Assembly (NCBI GenBank): GCA_900547855.1
Contig: URIK01000027.1
Location: forward strand, 1-15,847
Reading direction: 5' to 3'
DNA length: 15,847 nucleotides
Source of the DNA: an uncultured Collinsella sp.
GTDB taxonomy: Bacteria; Actinomycetota; Coriobacteriia; Coriobacteriales; Coriobacteriaceae
Shown here one piece after another: positions 6,668-13,274 of this stretch. The notes beneath the pieces were generated by a model. That model worked only from the letters and a program-made list of their open reading frames with translations. It had not been told where the DNA came from and made no database searches. Every line of letters begins with the position of its first letter. Within the stretch, counting starts at the first letter, position 1. A program made the position numbers and the translations under genes.

Positions 6668-8121
6668 TGGCTAATAACACCGTAAAGCTTGCGGTCGAGG
6701 AAGCCACCAAGAAGACGACTGCCGGTGATGGTCGCATCGTGCGAATCATCGGCCCTGTCGTCGACGTCAAGTTTGACGGCGCGGTGCCCCCGATCTACAA
6801 CGCGCTCACGGTCGAGGCCGAGACCCCGATCGGTCATCTGAGCACGATCCTCGAGGTCGAGAGCCAGCTTCCGGGCGGCGTCGTCCGCACGGTCGCCATG
6901 TCCTCGACCGACGGCCTGCAGCGCGGCCTCATCGCCACCGATACCGGTGAGCCCATGAAAATGCCCGTTGGCCCCAAGACGCTCGGCCGTATTTGGAACG
7001 TCATGGGCAAGCCCGTCGACGGCAAGCCCATGCCCGAGGTGGAGGAGTTCTACCCCATCCACCATGCAGCGCCCCGTTTCGACGAGCTCACCACCAAGAC
7101 CGAGATCTTCGAGACCGGCATCAAGGCCGTCGACCTGCTCGAGCCCTACATCCGCGGCGGCAAGACAGGTCTGTTCGGTGGCGCCGGCGTCGGCAAGACC
7201 GTTCTGATTCAGGAGCTCATCAACAACCTCGCCCAGGAGCACGGCGGCACCTCGGTGTTCACCGGCGTCGGCGAGCGTACCCGCGAGGGCACCGACCTGT
7301 TCCTCGAGATGAGCGAGTCTGGCGTTATCGACAAGACCTGCTTGGTCTACGGTCAGATGAACGAGCCGCCCGGAGCGCGTCTGCGCATCGGTCTGGCCGG
7401 CCTTACCACCGCTGAGTATTTCCGTGATCGTGGCCAGGACGTTCTGCTGTTCATCGACAACATCTTCCGCTTCTCCCAGGCAGGTTCCGAGGTTTCCGCA
7501 CTGCTGGGCCGTATGCCGTCCGCCGTTGGTTACCAGCCCACGCTGGCAACCGAGATGGGCGACCTCCAGGAGCGCATTACCTCGACCAAGACGGGCTCCA
7601 TTACCTCCGTCCAGGCTGTCTATGTCCCCGCAGACGACCTGACCGACCCGGCGCCTGCCACGACGTTTACGCACCTCGATGCCACCACGGTTCTTTCGCG
7701 TAGCATTTCGTCGCTCGGCCTGTTCCCGGCTATCGACCCGCTCGCGTCTTCCTCCGACGCTCTCGATCCCTCGATCGTCGGCGAGGAGCACTACCGTGTC
7801 GCTGTCAAGGTCCAGGAGCTCCTGCAGGAGTACTCCGACCTTCAGGACATCATCGCAATTCTGGGTATGGACGAGCTGTCCGAGGAGCAGCGCCTTACGG
7901 TCAACCGTGCCCGTAAGATTCAGCAGTTCCTCTCGCAGTCCTTCCACGTCGCCGAGAAGTTCACCGGCAACCCCGGTGTCTACGTCCGCGTCGAGGATAC
8001 CGTCCGCTCTTTTGCCGAGATTGTCGACGGCAAGGCCGATGACCTGCCCGAGCAGGCTTTCCGCTATGCTTCCACGATTGAGGACGTGCGCGAGCGCGCC
8101 CGCAAGATGGGGGAGAAGTAG
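6667..8121 (+). CDS. atpD: ATP synthase F1 subunit beta (catalytic)
   Basis: Catalytic subunit that makes ATP from ADP and phosphate. 484 residues with Walker A GGAGVGKT (171-178), the catalytic glutamate E203 in VGERTREGTD, Walker B LLFID (260-264), the ATPase signature PAIDPLASSS (355-364) and the DELSEEQ loop (402-408; E. coli has DELSEED). All key residues are present. The first 20 residues are a polar extension before the barrel. ATG 6667 overlaps the atpG stop (TAATG) and has GGAGGA (6655-6660) 6 nt upstream. Confidence 0.98.
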   Translation: MANNTVKLAVEEATKKTTAGDGRIVRIIGPVVDVKFDGAVPPIYNALTVEAETPIGHLSTILEVESQLPGGVVRTVAMSSTDGLQRGLIATDTGEPMKMPVGPKTLGRIWNVMGKPVDGKPMPEVEEFYPIHHAAPRFDELTTKTEIFETGIKAVDLLEPYIRGGKTGLFGGAGVGKTVLIQELINNLAQEHGGTSVFTGVGERTREGTDLFLEMSESGVIDKTCLVYGQMNEPPGARLRIGLAGLTTAEYFRDRGQDVLLFIDNIFRFSQAGSEVSALLGRMPSAVGYQPTLATEMGDLQERITSTKTGSITSVQAVYVPADDLTDPAPATTFTHLDATTVLSRSISSLGLFPAIDPLASSSDALDPSIVGEEHYRVAVKVQELLQEYSDLQDIIAILGMDELSEEQRLTVNRARKIQQFLSQSFHVAEKFTGNPGVYVRVEDTVRSFAEIVDGKADDLPEQAFRYASTIEDVRERARKMGEK

Positions 8122-8124
8122 GTT

Positions 8125-8517
8125 ATGCGTATCCGCATCGTGTGCCCCGTGAGCTGCGCCTATGAGGGCGACGCTGCGTTTGTGTCGATTCCGTCCACGG
8201 ATGGCGAGTTTGGCGTTCTGCCTGCTCACTCCAGCGAGATCTGCACGATCGACCGCGGTTACGTTCGCGTTTCCGATAAGGCCATGGGCACTGTCGACCA
8301 CACGTTTGCCGTGGCCGGCGGCTATGCCCAGGTTGCGGACGATGTCGTGACCGTTCTCGCCGAGCGCGCTTGCGATTTGGCGACCGTCGATGCCGACAAG
8401 CTTAAAGCTGATATTCAAGGTTTTGAAGAGAAGCTGGGTAATTTGTCGGAGGATGATGCACGCCGCGCCTACCTCTATAATGAAATCGCATGGTGTAAGC
8501 TCAAGCTTGCCCAATAG
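8125..8517 (+). CDS. atpC: ATP synthase F1 subunit epsilon
   Basis: Central-stalk subunit that in many bacteria inhibits ATP hydrolysis. 130 residues: an N-terminal beta sandwich (1-85) with DGEFGVLPAH (26-35) and GGYAQVADDVVTVLAERA (65-82), then a helical C-terminal domain (about 89-130). The Arg of the (I/L)DxxRA ATP-binding motif known in some epsilon subunits is not apparent (VDADKLKA here), so ATP sensing by this domain is doubtful. ATG 8125 is 3 nt after the atpD stop, with GGGGGAG (8109-8115) about 9 nt upstream. It is the last gene of the operon before the terminator. Confidence 0.95.
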   Translation: MRIRIVCPVSCAYEGDAAFVSIPSTDGEFGVLPAHSSEICTIDRGYVRVSDKAMGTVDHTFAVAGGYAQVADDVVTVLAERACDLATVDADKLKADIQGFEEKLGNLSEDDARRAYLYNEIAWCKLKLAQ

Positions 8518-8553
8518 TCAAACGATTTAGCGTTCGACCATTTGCGAACACAT

Positions 8554-8592
8554 CATGCCCGGGATGGCCCAGCCATCCCGGGCATGCTTTTT
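8554..8592 (+). terminator. intrinsic terminator of the atp operon, abutting murA
   Basis: CATGCCCGGGATGGC (8554-8568) pairs perfectly with GCCATCCCGGGCATG (8572-8586), giving a 15-bp stem with a 3-nt loop, followed by C and five Ts (8588-8592). This is a textbook Rho-independent terminator 36 nt after the atpC stop. The murA ribosome site (GAAAGGG, 8593-8599) begins immediately after the T tract. A minor 5-bp hairpin, GTTCG/CGAAC (8532-8549), lies just before it. Confidence 0.93.
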
Positions 8593-8605
8593 GAAAGGGT
8601 AGACC

Positions 8606-9889
8606 TTGGATATTATCCGCGTTGAGGGTGGCCACGCCATCGGAGGCTCCGTGCCCGTTTCGGGCGCCAAGAACTCCGCACTCAAACTCATGGCGGCAAC
8701 GCTTCTGGCGCCGGGCAAGACGACGCTGCAGAACGTGCCCGATATTTCCGATGTCCACGTGATGGGCAAGGTGCTCAAGGGCATGGGCGCTACGATCGAT
8801 GTTCTCGACGAGCACACGCTCGAGATTGATACCTCTCAGGTCGATTCTTGGGAGGCCCCCTACGAGCTCGTTGCCAAGATGCGTGCTTCCACAGCCGTGA
8901 TGGGACCCCTGCTGGGTCGCTTCCATCGCGCCAAGATCGCCATGCCGGGCGGCTGCAACCTGGGTGCTCGCAAGATCGATATGCACATTCTTGGTCTCGA
9001 GGCCCTGGGCGTTGAGTTCGATACCGCCCACGGTTACATCAACGCTAATGCGCCCCAAGGTCTGCGCGGTACCACCGTCACGCTCGAGTTCGCCAGTGTC
9101 GGTGCGACCGAGAACCTCATTATGGCATCCGTGCGCGCGAAGGGTACCACGGTTATCGACAATGCCGCCCGCGAGCCCGAGATCGTCGATCTCGCCAACA
9201 TGCTCAACGAGATGGGCGCTAAGATTGTCGGCGCCGGTACGCCTGTCGTGACCATCGAGGGCGTGGAAGAGCTGCATCCCGTTACCCATCGCGTAGTGGG
9301 CGACCGCATCGAGGCCGGCACCTTTATCGTCGCCGGTGCGTTGATGGCCGACGATCGCGGTGTCGACGTCACGGGTTTTTGCCCCATTCACTTGGGCATG
9401 GTACTCAAGAAGATGGAGCTCATGGGTATCGACTGCGAGCGCGTCGAGGATGGCGTCCATGTAAACCGTGCCGAGCGTATCAAGCCGGTCGACATCCAGA
9501 CGCTTCCGTTCCCCGGCTTCCCGACGGACATGCAGGCGCAGATTATGGTGCTCTCCGCCCTTGCCGATGGTAGCTCCGTTATCACCGAGAACATCTTCGA
9601 GAATCGCTTTATGTTTGCCTCTGAGCTGGTGCGCATGGGTGCCGACATTCGTATCGAGAGCCATCATGCCATGATTCATGGCGTCAAGGGCTTCTCGGGT
9701 GCACAGGTTACCTCGCCCGATCTGCGTGGCGGAGCGGCCCTCGTCGTAGCGGGCTTGATCGCCGACGGGACGACCGAGGTTTCGGCCATCCATCACATCA
9801 AGCGCGGCTACGAGCGGTTTGTCGAAAAGCTGCAGGCGCTTGGCGCGCATGTCGAGCATGCTACCGTCCCCGATCCCGTCATCTACTAA
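8606..9889 (+). CDS. murA: UDP-N-acetylglucosamine 1-carboxyvinyltransferase
   Basis: Transfers enolpyruvate from PEP to UDP-GlcNAc, the first committed step of peptidoglycan synthesis, in the cytoplasm. 427 residues, a typical length. K22-N23 in SGAKNSALKLMAATLLAPG, the catalytic loop Cys C117 in PGGCNLGARKIDMH, D308 in FPTDMQAQIM and HIKRGYERFVEKLQALGA (397-414) all match MurA. Having Cys rather than Asp at position 117 implies the family's usual sensitivity to fosfomycin. The start is TTG 8606, supported by GAAAGGG 6 nt upstream and by the conserved N-terminus MDIIRVEGG; no ATG is available nearby. It is followed after 12 nt by the LCP gene, so the two are probably cotranscribed. Confidence 0.96.
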   Translation: MDIIRVEGGHAIGGSVPVSGAKNSALKLMAATLLAPGKTTLQNVPDISDVHVMGKVLKGMGATIDVLDEHTLEIDTSQVDSWEAPYELVAKMRASTAVMGPLLGRFHRAKIAMPGGCNLGARKIDMHILGLEALGVEFDTAHGYINANAPQGLRGTTVTLEFASVGATENLIMASVRAKGTTVIDNAAREPEIVDLANMLNEMGAKIVGAGTPVVTIEGVEELHPVTHRVVGDRIEAGTFIVAGALMADDRGVDVTGFCPIHLGMVLKKMELMGIDCERVEDGVHVNRAERIKPVDIQTLPFPGFPTDMQAQIMVLSALADGSSVITENIFENRFMFASELVRMGADIRIESHHAMIHGVKGFSGAQVTSPDLRGGAALVVAGLIADGTTEVSAIHHIKRGYERFVEKLQALGAHVEHATVPDPVIY

Positions 9890-9901
9890 TACAGGTTGCC
9901 T

Positions 9902-11137
9902 ATGTTTAATAAAAAACCCCTCGCGGATACCACCACCCGAAGACCCTCAACTGGTGCGCAGGCCAAGATCTACAGTCGCGATAACGTGGCTCGCTATTCC
10001 GAGCGCGCTCGTCAACGTCGCCGTAGCCACACGATTCGTCACGTCGCGCTCATTGTCGTGCTTGGCGTGCTGCTGAGTGCCACTACCGCTGCCGGCCTGT
10101 GGTTTGCCACCATTATGGGCAAGCTCGGCGATTCTAATGTCATTACCGACAATCTGCGTCGGGTTCTGGTTGACACCGATGAGGCAAAGGATCCGTTCTA
10201 CGTGCTGCTTCTTGGCACCGACGGCCGTCCGGGCGAGGATACGTATCGTGCCGACTCGATTATCCTGGCACGCATCGACCCCACGCAAAAACAGGCGACG
10301 CTCATTTCCGTTCCGCGCGACACCAAGGTCGAGTACAAGGGCGAGACCATGAAGATCAACGCCTGCCATACCGTTGGCGGCGCCGAGGCCATGGTCGAGG
10401 CGGTCAACGAGCTGTGCGGTGTTCAGATTTCCCACTATGCCGAGGTCAGCTTCGACGGTATGCAGGCGCTGATTGATTCGGTTGGCGGTATCGACATTAA
10501 CGCAACCGATGATGTTGACGACCCCGAGCACCTGGATATTAAGATTACCGCTGGCCAGCAGCATATGGACGGTGCCACCGCCCTTACCTATGCCCGCTGC
10601 CGCTACACCTATGCCGACGGCGATTACACGCGCATGCGCCACCAGCGTCAGGTGCTTGGCGCCCTTGCCAACCAGATTCTCAATAACTTCGATGCCACAA
10701 AGATCTTTGGCCTGGTTAATTCGCTGTCCGATATGCTCGTAACCGATATGAGCGTTCAGGATATCGTGACTACGGTCAACGCCATGCGCGGTATGGATGT
10801 CGACGGTATCTACTCGGCCAACCTGCCCTCGTACGCCGACGACAGCACCATGATCGACGGTGTGAGCTACGTCTTTGTCTACGAGGACGAGCTCAAGGAA
10901 ATGATGGAGCGCGTCGATGCCGGCAAGGATCCCAAGGGTCCCAACACCATGGGTCTTTCCGACGGTTCCAGCTCTACGATCGGTGACCTGAACAACAACA
11001 CGTCTGACGACTACGCAAACGGTACCGCAACCTCATCGGTCAGCTCTGACGATTCCGATGACTCAAGCGATTCAAGCGATTCGGACTACTACGAAGAGCC
11101 CACCGGCGACGGCAACGGCTACGAAGCCAACTACTAG
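9902..11137 (+). CDS. LytR-CpsA-Psr (LCP) family cell-wall polymer ligase
   Basis: LCP proteins transfer undecaprenyl-linked glycopolymers onto peptidoglycan outside the membrane. 411 residues: a basic cytoplasmic N-terminus (13-47), one membrane segment (about 48-70), then the extracellular LCP domain with LLLGTDGRPGEDTYRADSI (102-120), LISVPRDTKVEYKG (134-147), KINACHTVGG (151-160) and ALTYARCRYTYADGDYTRMR (227-246). These hold the conserved Asp and Arg residues that bind polyprenyl phosphate. The C-terminus (about 353-411) is a low-complexity Ser/Asp/Gly tail, probably a disordered extracellular region. ATG 9902 is preferred over TTG 9896 because CAGG (9892-9895) leaves 6 nt to the ATG and none to the TTG. 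The position after murA supports an envelope role; the exact polymer is unknown. Confidence 0.92.
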   Translation: MFNKKPLADTTTRRPSTGAQAKIYSRDNVARYSERARQRRRSHTIRHVALIVVLGVLLSATTAAGLWFATIMGKLGDSNVITDNLRRVLVDTDEAKDPFYVLLLGTDGRPGEDTYRADSIILARIDPTQKQATLISVPRDTKVEYKGETMKINACHTVGGAEAMVEAVNELCGVQISHYAEVSFDGMQALIDSVGGIDINATDDVDDPEHLDIKITAGQQHMDGATALTYARCRYTYADGDYTRMRHQRQVLGALANQILNNFDATKIFGLVNSLSDMLVTDMSVQDIVTTVNAMRGMDVDGIYSANLPSYADDSTMIDGVSYVFVYEDELKEMMERVDAGKDPKGPNTMGLSDGSSSTIGDLNNNTSDDYANGTATSSVSSDDSDDSSDSSDSDYYEEPTGDGNGYEANY

Positions 11138-11138
11138 A

Positions 11139-11166
11139 GTTACGGCGTTTTACCAAACGCCGTAAC
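11139..11166 (+). terminator. 12-bp hairpin immediately after the LCP gene
   Basis: GTTACGGCGTTT (11139-11150) is the exact reverse complement of AAACGCCGTAAC (11155-11166), with a TACC loop. It begins one base after the stop codon. No T tract follows (GACTCGACG), so it is either an RNA 3'-end stabiliser, a Rho-assisted terminator or a factor site rather than a classic intrinsic terminator. Confidence 0.5.
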
Positions 11167-11170
11167 GACT

Positions 11171-11287
11171 CGACGCTGCGCGGGCCGCATTTGGACAATC
11201 TGACGTTCAACTTCAAGGGCGCGACCAGAAGGTCAGCGCCCTTTCGTTTCACGTCACCTTGTCTCAAATGCGACCCGCTCGCTGTCG
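11171..11287. repeat. long imperfect palindrome (117 nt), possible MITE-like element or structured RNA
   Basis: The left half (11171-11226) and right half (11231-11287) are reverse complements over most of their length around an AGAA loop. Outer arm: GCGGGCCGCATTTGGACAA (11180-11198) against the complement of 11259-11278, one mismatch and one extra base; CGAC (11171-11174) also matches 11284-11287. Middle: TGACGT (11201-11206) with ACGTCA (11251-11256). Inner: AAGGGCGC (11215-11222) and GACC with GGTC and GCGCCCTT (11236-11243), one bulged A. About 41 pairs in all. The inner hairpin is followed by TTCGTTTC and could also terminate LCP transcription. No convincing protein is encoded here. Confidence 0.6.
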
Positions 11288-11305
11288 TTGCCAAAACATC
11301 GGCGT

Positions 11306-11367
11306 TGCCGGAACACTTGGCACTTGGGGACGTTCCTTTTGTGCCGGCAGTTTGGGACACTCCTTGC
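11306..11367. repeat. REP-like palindromic element with two GGGAC-N2-TCC boxes
   Basis: TGCCGG (11306-11311) and CCGGCA (11344-11349) form an inverted repeat, extended by CAC (11314-11316) with GTG (11341-11343) across an AA bulge. Inside and after it are two diverged direct copies: ACTTGGGGACGTTCCTTTT (11322-11340) and AGTTTGGGACACTCCTTGC (11349-11367). CACTTGG is also repeated in tandem (11314-11327). This resembles repetitive extragenic palindromes. No gene is seen in 11138-11472; the four hairpins account for most of it. Confidence 0.45.
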
Positions 11368-11407
11368 GTTAAGAGGCTGGCGTGCGTCAACCTATTCTCG
11401 TTGCAGT

Positions 11408-11442
11408 AAAAAAATCGCCCCGTTCTTGGTTGAGGACGGGGC
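11408..11442 (-). terminator. intrinsic terminator of pepT
   Basis: On the minus strand GCCCCGTCCT pairs with AGAACGGGGC (one G-U pair; plus-strand 11417-11426 with 11433-11442) and is followed by GA and seven Ts (complement of A at 11408-11414). It lies about 30 nt after the pepT stop. This is a clean Rho-independent terminator and marks the end of the convergent region. Confidence 0.9.
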
Positions 11443-11472
11443 AATTCGTCTTTTGGACTTGTGCAGCCAGGC

Positions 11473-12720
11473 TTATGCAAAGCGGGCGACGAGCTCCTGG
11501 AGCACGTCGGTCATCTTGACGAGCGAACTGACCGGGACGAACTCGTTGACGCCGTGGTAGCAATAGCCGCCGGTGGAAAGGTTGGGGCAGGGCAGACCGC
11601 GGAACGACAGCTGAGCGCCGTCGGTGCCGCCACGAATCGGCAGCACTTGGGGCTCAACGCCGCAGGCAAGGTAGGCTTCCTTGGCAACATCAATAAGCTC
11701 GGGATAGTCACGAACGATCTCGGCCATATTTCGATACTGCTGCTTAATCTCGACTGTCACGCGCTCCTCACCCAGACGCTGGTTGAGCATCGAGGCGGCG
11801 GCATCAATAAGGTCGAGTTTCTGCTGGAACTTGGCGGCGTCATGATCGCGGATGATATAGCGCGCTGTGGCGTGATCGACGGTCGCAGATACACCCTCAA
11901 GGTGATAAAAGCCCTCGTAGCCTTCCGTATACTCCGGGCGCTGCACGTAGGGGAGCAACGCGTTGAAGTCGCAGAACAGATTGCCTGCGTTGACCATACG
12001 GCCCTTAGCGTCGCCCGGGTGGATGGACTGGCCCTCAAAGCGGACGGTCGCCTCGGCGGCGTTAAAGCACTCCCACTCCAGCTCGCCGATGGGGCCGCCG
12101 TCGACCGTGTAGGCGTACTTGCAGCCAAAGGTAGCGATATCCAACAGCTCGGCTCCGTGGCCGATTTCCTCGTCAGGGCAGAAGCAAATGCCGAGTGCGG
12201 GATGGGGCAAAGAAGGGTCCTGAGCGATACGCGCGACAAGCGACATGATCTCGGCGACGCCTGCCTTGTCGTCTGCGCCCAGCAGCGTGGTGCCATCGCT
12301 GCAGACCAGGTCCTCACCCGCGAGGTCGTTCAGGGCGGGAAGCTTGGCGGTACTCATGGCAACGGGCTTACCGTCAACCGTGCCGCAGACCAGGTCGCCG
12401 CCTTCGTAGTGTACGATGTGCGGCTTCACGCCGGCGCCCGGTGCAACTTCGGTGGTGTCGAGATGGGCGATCAGGCCCAGGGCGGGCTTGTCCTCAGCGC
12501 CCGCACTTGCGGGGATATGCGCGCAGACATAGGCGTGCTCGGTCACGTAGGCATCTTCCGCACCAAGCTCGCGCAGCTCTTCAGCCAGCACGTTGGCAAG
12601 GTCAAACTGAACGGCGCTCGAGGGTACCTGGTCGCAGTTTGCATCCTCGGACTGCGTGTTGATCTGGACGTAGCGCAAAAAGCGCTCGAGGACATCGGGG
12701 CTCGTGGTGGTGTTTTCCAT
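11473..12720 (-). CDS. pepT: peptidase T (tripeptide aminopeptidase), M20 family
   Basis: Di-zinc aminopeptidase that removes N-terminal residues from tripeptides in the cytoplasm. 415 residues (E. coli about 408). Metal and catalytic residues are visible: H86 and D88 in AHLDTT, bridging D150 in LLGADDKAG, catalytic E184 and ligand E185 in CPDEEIGHG, D207 in TVDGG, and H389 in GGYCYHGVNEF. GGTDGAQLSFRG (364-375) is the conserved arginine/glycine region of the family. I chose the ATG at 12718-12720 because GGAG lies 8 nt upstream and the conserved N-terminus (LERFLRYVQINTQS) begins here; the frame stays open another 32 codons, but these cross the divergent promoter region. It is transcribed against the LCP gene and divergently from the metal regulator. 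Confidence 0.95.
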   Translation of the reverse strand: MENTTTSPDVLERFLRYVQINTQSEDANCDQVPSSAVQFDLANVLAEELRELGAEDAYVTEHAYVCAHIPASAGAEDKPALGLIAHLDTTEVAPGAGVKPHIVHYEGGDLVCGTVDGKPVAMSTAKLPALNDLAGEDLVCSDGTTLLGADDKAGVAEIMSLVARIAQDPSLPHPALGICFCPDEEIGHGAELLDIATFGCKYAYTVDGGPIGELEWECFNAAEATVRFEGQSIHPGDAKGRMVNAGNLFCDFNALLPYVQRPEYTEGYEGFYHLEGVSATVDHATARYIIRDHDAAKFQQKLDLIDAAASMLNQRLGEERVTVEIKQQYRNMAEIVRDYPELIDVAKEAYLACGVEPQVLPIRGGTDGAQLSFRGLPCPNLSTGGYCYHGVNEFVPVSSLVKMTDVLQELVARFA

Positions 12721-12768
12721 AAAGACCGCTCCAATCTTGGTCGTCGTGTGCAACAAGAACTCTAGCAC

Positions 12769-12786
12769 GGTATGCCACGGCATACC
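12769..12786. promoter_or_regulatory. perfect 8-2-8 palindrome between divergent genes, candidate operator
   Basis: GGTATGCC (12769-12776) and GGCATACC (12779-12786) are exact inverted repeats separated by AC. The 18-bp site lies in the 120-nt divergent region, where the -35 regions of both presumed promoters would be. Its two-fold symmetry suits a dimeric repressor, and the adjacent DtxR/MntR-type protein is the obvious but unproven candidate. Confidence 0.6.
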
Positions 12787-12803
12787 ACGACGCTTGGATG
12801 GGG

Positions 12804-12809
12804 TAGAAT
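12804..12809 (+). promoter_or_regulatory. candidate -10 element of the DtxR-like gene
   Basis: TAGAAT (5 of 6 to TATAAT) lies 31 nt before the ATG at 12841. A -35 at 17-18 nt spacing would fall on the right half of the palindrome (CATACC), which is a poor match, as expected if activity depends on or is blocked by a bound regulator. On the opposite strand TAGAGT (complement of 12759-12764) is the best -10 for pepT. Confidence 0.4.
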
Positions 12810-12840
12810 CAGCCATTGAATGCAGAAGGGACGGAAGATC

Positions 12841-13263
12841 ATGGATACGACAAATAGCTCGCGCGAACTACATCTGACGGTGGCGAACGAAGACTACTTG
12901 GAGTGCATGGTTCGCATTGAAAGCGAAGAGGGGGAAACCAACGGCGTGCGATCGGTCGACATCGCGCAGCGCCTTGGCGTCTCCAAGGCATCGGTCAATA
13001 AAGCGGTTTCGGCGCTCAAGGCATCCGAACTTGTCGAGCAATCGCACTACGGCAAGGTAGTCCTGACCGATCGTGGCCGCGAGGTTGGTACGGCTATCTG
13101 GTACCGTCATCGCCTCATCCGCACGTTTTTGGTTCAGGAGCTCGGTGTCGAATTTGAGCGAGCCGATTCCGAGGCCTGCATGATGGAGCATGCGCTTTCC
13201 GAGGACACGATGAACCGCTGGCTCGCCTATCTCGAAAAGCAGGGAATCAGCGTCGAGGAATAG
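12841..13263 (+). CDS. DtxR/MntR-family metal-dependent transcriptional regulator
   Basis: 140 residues: an N-terminal winged helix (about 14-78; helix-turn-helix VDIAQRLGVSKASVNKAVSAL at 39-59, wing YGKVVLTDRGRE at 70-81) and a helical dimerisation/metal domain (82-138). No C-terminal SH3-like domain, so it has the short MntR architecture. Metal ligands by alignment: D18 and E21 (NEDYLECM, as MntR D8/E11), H90 (YRHRLIRTF), then C113, E116 and H117 in EACMMEHALS. The Cys corresponds to DtxR C102, where MntR has Glu. The DtxR ancillary site looks absent (Arg94 and Asp109 at its Glu/His positions). ATG 12841 has AAGGGA 9 nt upstream; an in-frame ATG at 12820 is less well supported. The metal (Mn or Fe) is not decidable from sequence. 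Confidence 0.88.
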   Translation: MDTTNSSRELHLTVANEDYLECMVRIESEEGETNGVRSVDIAQRLGVSKASVNKAVSALKASELVEQSHYGKVVLTDRGREVGTAIWYRHRLIRTFLVQELGVEFERADSEACMMEHALSEDTMNRWLAYLEKQGISVEE

Positions 13264-13274
13264 CGGGATATATT

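Noticed and set aside
6478..8514. 678-codon open frame on the minus strand opposite atpD, atpC and part of atpG
   Set aside because: It is the mirror of strongly conserved genes in GC-rich DNA, where antisense frames stay open because of third-position GC bias. The product is low-complexity (Asp, Gly, Leu, His rich) with no recognisable domain or ribosome site.
8501..9859. 452-codon minus-strand frame opposite murA
   Set aside because: Shadow of murA; it runs through the atp terminator and has no domain or start signal.
11191..11409. 72-codon frame in the LCP-pepT intergenic region
   Set aside because: It runs across the large palindrome and the REP-like element and ends near the pepT terminator. 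Its sequence is explained by the inverted repeats, and no ribosome site precedes the ATG.
11461..12765. 434-codon plus-strand frame opposite pepT
   Set aside because: Shadow of pepT, which has all M20 zinc ligands. The plus frame starts within the pepT 3' end and ends in its promoter region with no recognisable motif.
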